A stretch of 64,000 nt of DNA from Trichoplusia ni (taxonomy: Eukaryota; Arthropoda; Insecta; Lepidoptera; Noctuidae), in assembly GCF_003590095.1 (NCBI RefSeq), contig NC_039499.1, positions 4,278,001-4,342,000 of the forward strand. Direction: 5' to 3'. Position 1 is the stretch's first letter, and each line of letters begins with the position of its first letter. Below are positions 62,313 to 64,000 of this stretch, in pieces. The notes under the pieces are model-generated. The model did not search any database, had not been told where the DNA came from, and worked only from the letters and a program-made list of their open reading frames with translations. The translations under genes and the position numbers were made by a program.

Positions 62313-62436
62313 ACTCGATAAAAGATTAGCGATTATGAATATTGATGGGGCGACGCGATGCCGCGGTGTTTGCGTGAAGCGCACGTGTCGAGAACTCGAT
62401 TCGTAATCGATACCTATCCGAGTATCGATATTGTCC
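62313..62436 (+). repeat. CACGTG/ATCGAT module, copy 2
   Basis: ACTCGATA, GATTAGCGATTATGAATATT, AAGCGCACGTGTCGAGAACT (E-box 62382-62387), TAATCGATA and TATCGATA. It is closest to copy 1. Confidence 0.75.
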
Positions 62437-62825
62437 GTGAAATATGAGTGGTGTGAAGTGTATTTTTTTAACTTTATGCTCCATTGAACGTGATATTGTA
62501 TTGATTTTCTCATATTGTTACGGTTTTATGGAGATAATTGAGATTGGTATTGAATATGATATGTTTTTATTTTTCTTTTAATGAGGGAATTTTGCTGTGG
62601 AGTTTTCTAATTACGATTTTACTTTTATCTTTTTTAATAACATAATTTGATGTGGTATTAACAGCTCTTTTTCATAGCTAAATGCGTTCTGGTTTTATCT
62701 TGTAATATTTCGAAATATCAATAAGTGTATTACATATCAGTTAGAGAAAGTAGCATGCCAAGATTAACTGAATTACATTAGTATATATTCAAGCAAGTAC
62801 TAAAGTTGTCGTCCATAAAAGTGAT

Positions 62826-62953
62826 GAATCGATTTAAATTCATCGATTATGTATATCAGTGGCGACTGGTGCGTCAACTCGTTTTGTTTATAGAACAGCG
62901 CACGTGCGATCTCGATTGATGCTCAATGCATTATCGATATATCTCGATACGAT
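62826..62953 (+). repeat. CACGTG/ATCGAT module, copy 3
   Basis: AATCGATTTAAATT, CATCGATTATGTATATC, CAGCGCACGTGCGATCTCGA (E-box 62901-62906), TTATCGATATATCTCGATAC. It is more diverged, but the order of parts is kept. Confidence 0.65.
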
Positions 62954-64000
62954 TGTGTTTTTTCTATTTGTCGATATAAGCATACGCATGTGGTACTTGA
63001 TTTGAGTCCTTTATCAATAGTATTTTTATTATTTCCTTGGTTACTTTTGTCCTTTGTTTGGTTTCAAGCTATAATTTAGCAGAATGCAGTTTTATAGGTT
63101 CAAAGGTTTTGAGGTCTCGTAAAGGTCAGATCCTTGGTATATTTGATCATAGTCAAAAAATTCATGAAGCATGACTTTTCTTAACGTAAGGTACAATGCT
63201 TTATAGACCCTTGATGCCTTTTAAGCAATATTTCAAATATTCATGACAATCCATCTCAACGAAACCCCTCAAAATATGAACCAGCACTATAAGAGATAGG
63301 GGTGTAAACAATACATTTTACAAGATAGACCTTATAAATCGACGTCAGACCACCGTAATCATACAAATAAGAGAAGTCAGATCGAACCTACCGCACGCTA
63401 CGTGCCTCGAATACATTATATACGGTGAGTTATGGCTTCAACTGCCTAGGGTAGATCGGAGAGCGAGATTTTCTTTTGTTTTTCTCTACCTTGAACTTGT
63501 GGATTCTGTTGTTTTTGATGTTATTCCATTTGAAAGATTGTAATGTGTTAAAGGTAGAAAGGAAGTAGGTTAGAAATCTGCGAAAGAATGAGGTATCTTA
63601 AGGGTTTTTTTGATATTATGTTAAAAGTACTCATAGATGCAATTGAAGATGAGCATGCGAATAGTAGGCATACAAGAGCATATTTTACGAGAGTTTTTGA
63701 TCCTAGATACAATGTAGCTTTAACTATCATCGACATGCCACATTTATTAGCATTTCATTTCTATTTCAATTATAGTTAACTATTGAAAGGCCACACTTAC
63801 AAAAAAAAACTCTAACATAACCTCCAATCCTCTTTCACCATAACATTTGATCGAAACAGATTAATTTGCGCAAGTACTTACATCCACACTCAATGCCATT
63901 AAACACACCTCACCGAAGCAAACAGGAATTCAGGCTGTATCAGTGTTTTTTAGACCGCAATAATCCTCTTACGACCCTTCGAACATTGGCAGACCGAATT
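62954..64000. other. Gene-free right end
   Basis: Short overlapping frames at 63548-63779 on both strands are not recognisable. No exon or named repeat was seen. Confidence 0.45.

Noticed and set aside
1..64000. CRISPR arrays, bacterial operons, phage or endogenous virus genes
   Set aside because: No regularly spaced identical repeats, no operon-like gene packing and no viral structural or polymerase genes apart from non-LTR retroelement RT.

Overview
The window is eukaryotic nuclear DNA from an insect, very probably a moth (Lepidoptera, perhaps a noctuoid). Three things point to this: AT-rich intron/exon genes with GT-AG junctions; dispersed elements typical of lepidopteran genomes (a repeat containing AACTATGTTGGGGTCGGC, 'ccactgctgggca / aggcct' fragments, and Helitron-like elements ending in a GC hairpin plus CTAG); and three neighbouring tetraspanin genes. 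There is no bacterial, viral or CRISPR content. A 1000-base run of N (22842-23841) is an assembly gap.

Left part (1-11.4 kb): a tetraspanin cluster. Gene A (minus) shows its first two coding exons and runs off the left edge. Gene B (minus, 9135 to 2818) is complete: five coding exons, all junctions in phase 0, 241 codons plus stop. Its large extracellular loop has the family's CCG, PVSCC and GC cysteine signatures. Gene C (plus, from 10261) starts head-to-head with gene B across about 1.1 kb. Its first two coding exons are visible and include the canonical GCCGAxREN motif. The second coding exon starts right after TM1 in all three genes and is 63, 63 and 64 codons long, which indicates tandem duplication. 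The arrangement resembles insect Tsp42-type clusters. Intron 4 of gene B carries a 5'-truncated jockey-like LINE whose reverse transcriptase frame is still open, next to an oppositely oriented A-rich-tailed fragment.

Right part (11.4-64 kb): about 52 kb in which I find no convincing protein-coding exon on either strand. The exons of gene C for TM3, the large loop and TM4 are not visible. They lie in the N gap, beyond 64 kb, or were missed, so this tract may be one very long intron or gene-poor intergenic DNA. It contains a frameshifted LINE fragment, LINE 3' ends, seven Helitron-like copies, copies of the 'ATGTTGGGGTCGGC' repeat, tRNA-derived SINE fossils and a few GC-richer islands.

The most interesting unexplained signals are: (1) a dispersed family of about 55-bp imperfect hairpins, at least seven copies, with consensus arms like AAGCGAGACxGCGCTCTA; (2) three diverged copies of a roughly 115-130 bp module at 61.7-62.95 kb, each with GCGCACGTG flanked by ATCGAT motifs; (3) a perfect 16-bp palindrome centred on CACGTG in a GC island at 29.58 kb; and (4) three strong, near-perfect foldbacks. 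Functional meaning for these is inference only.
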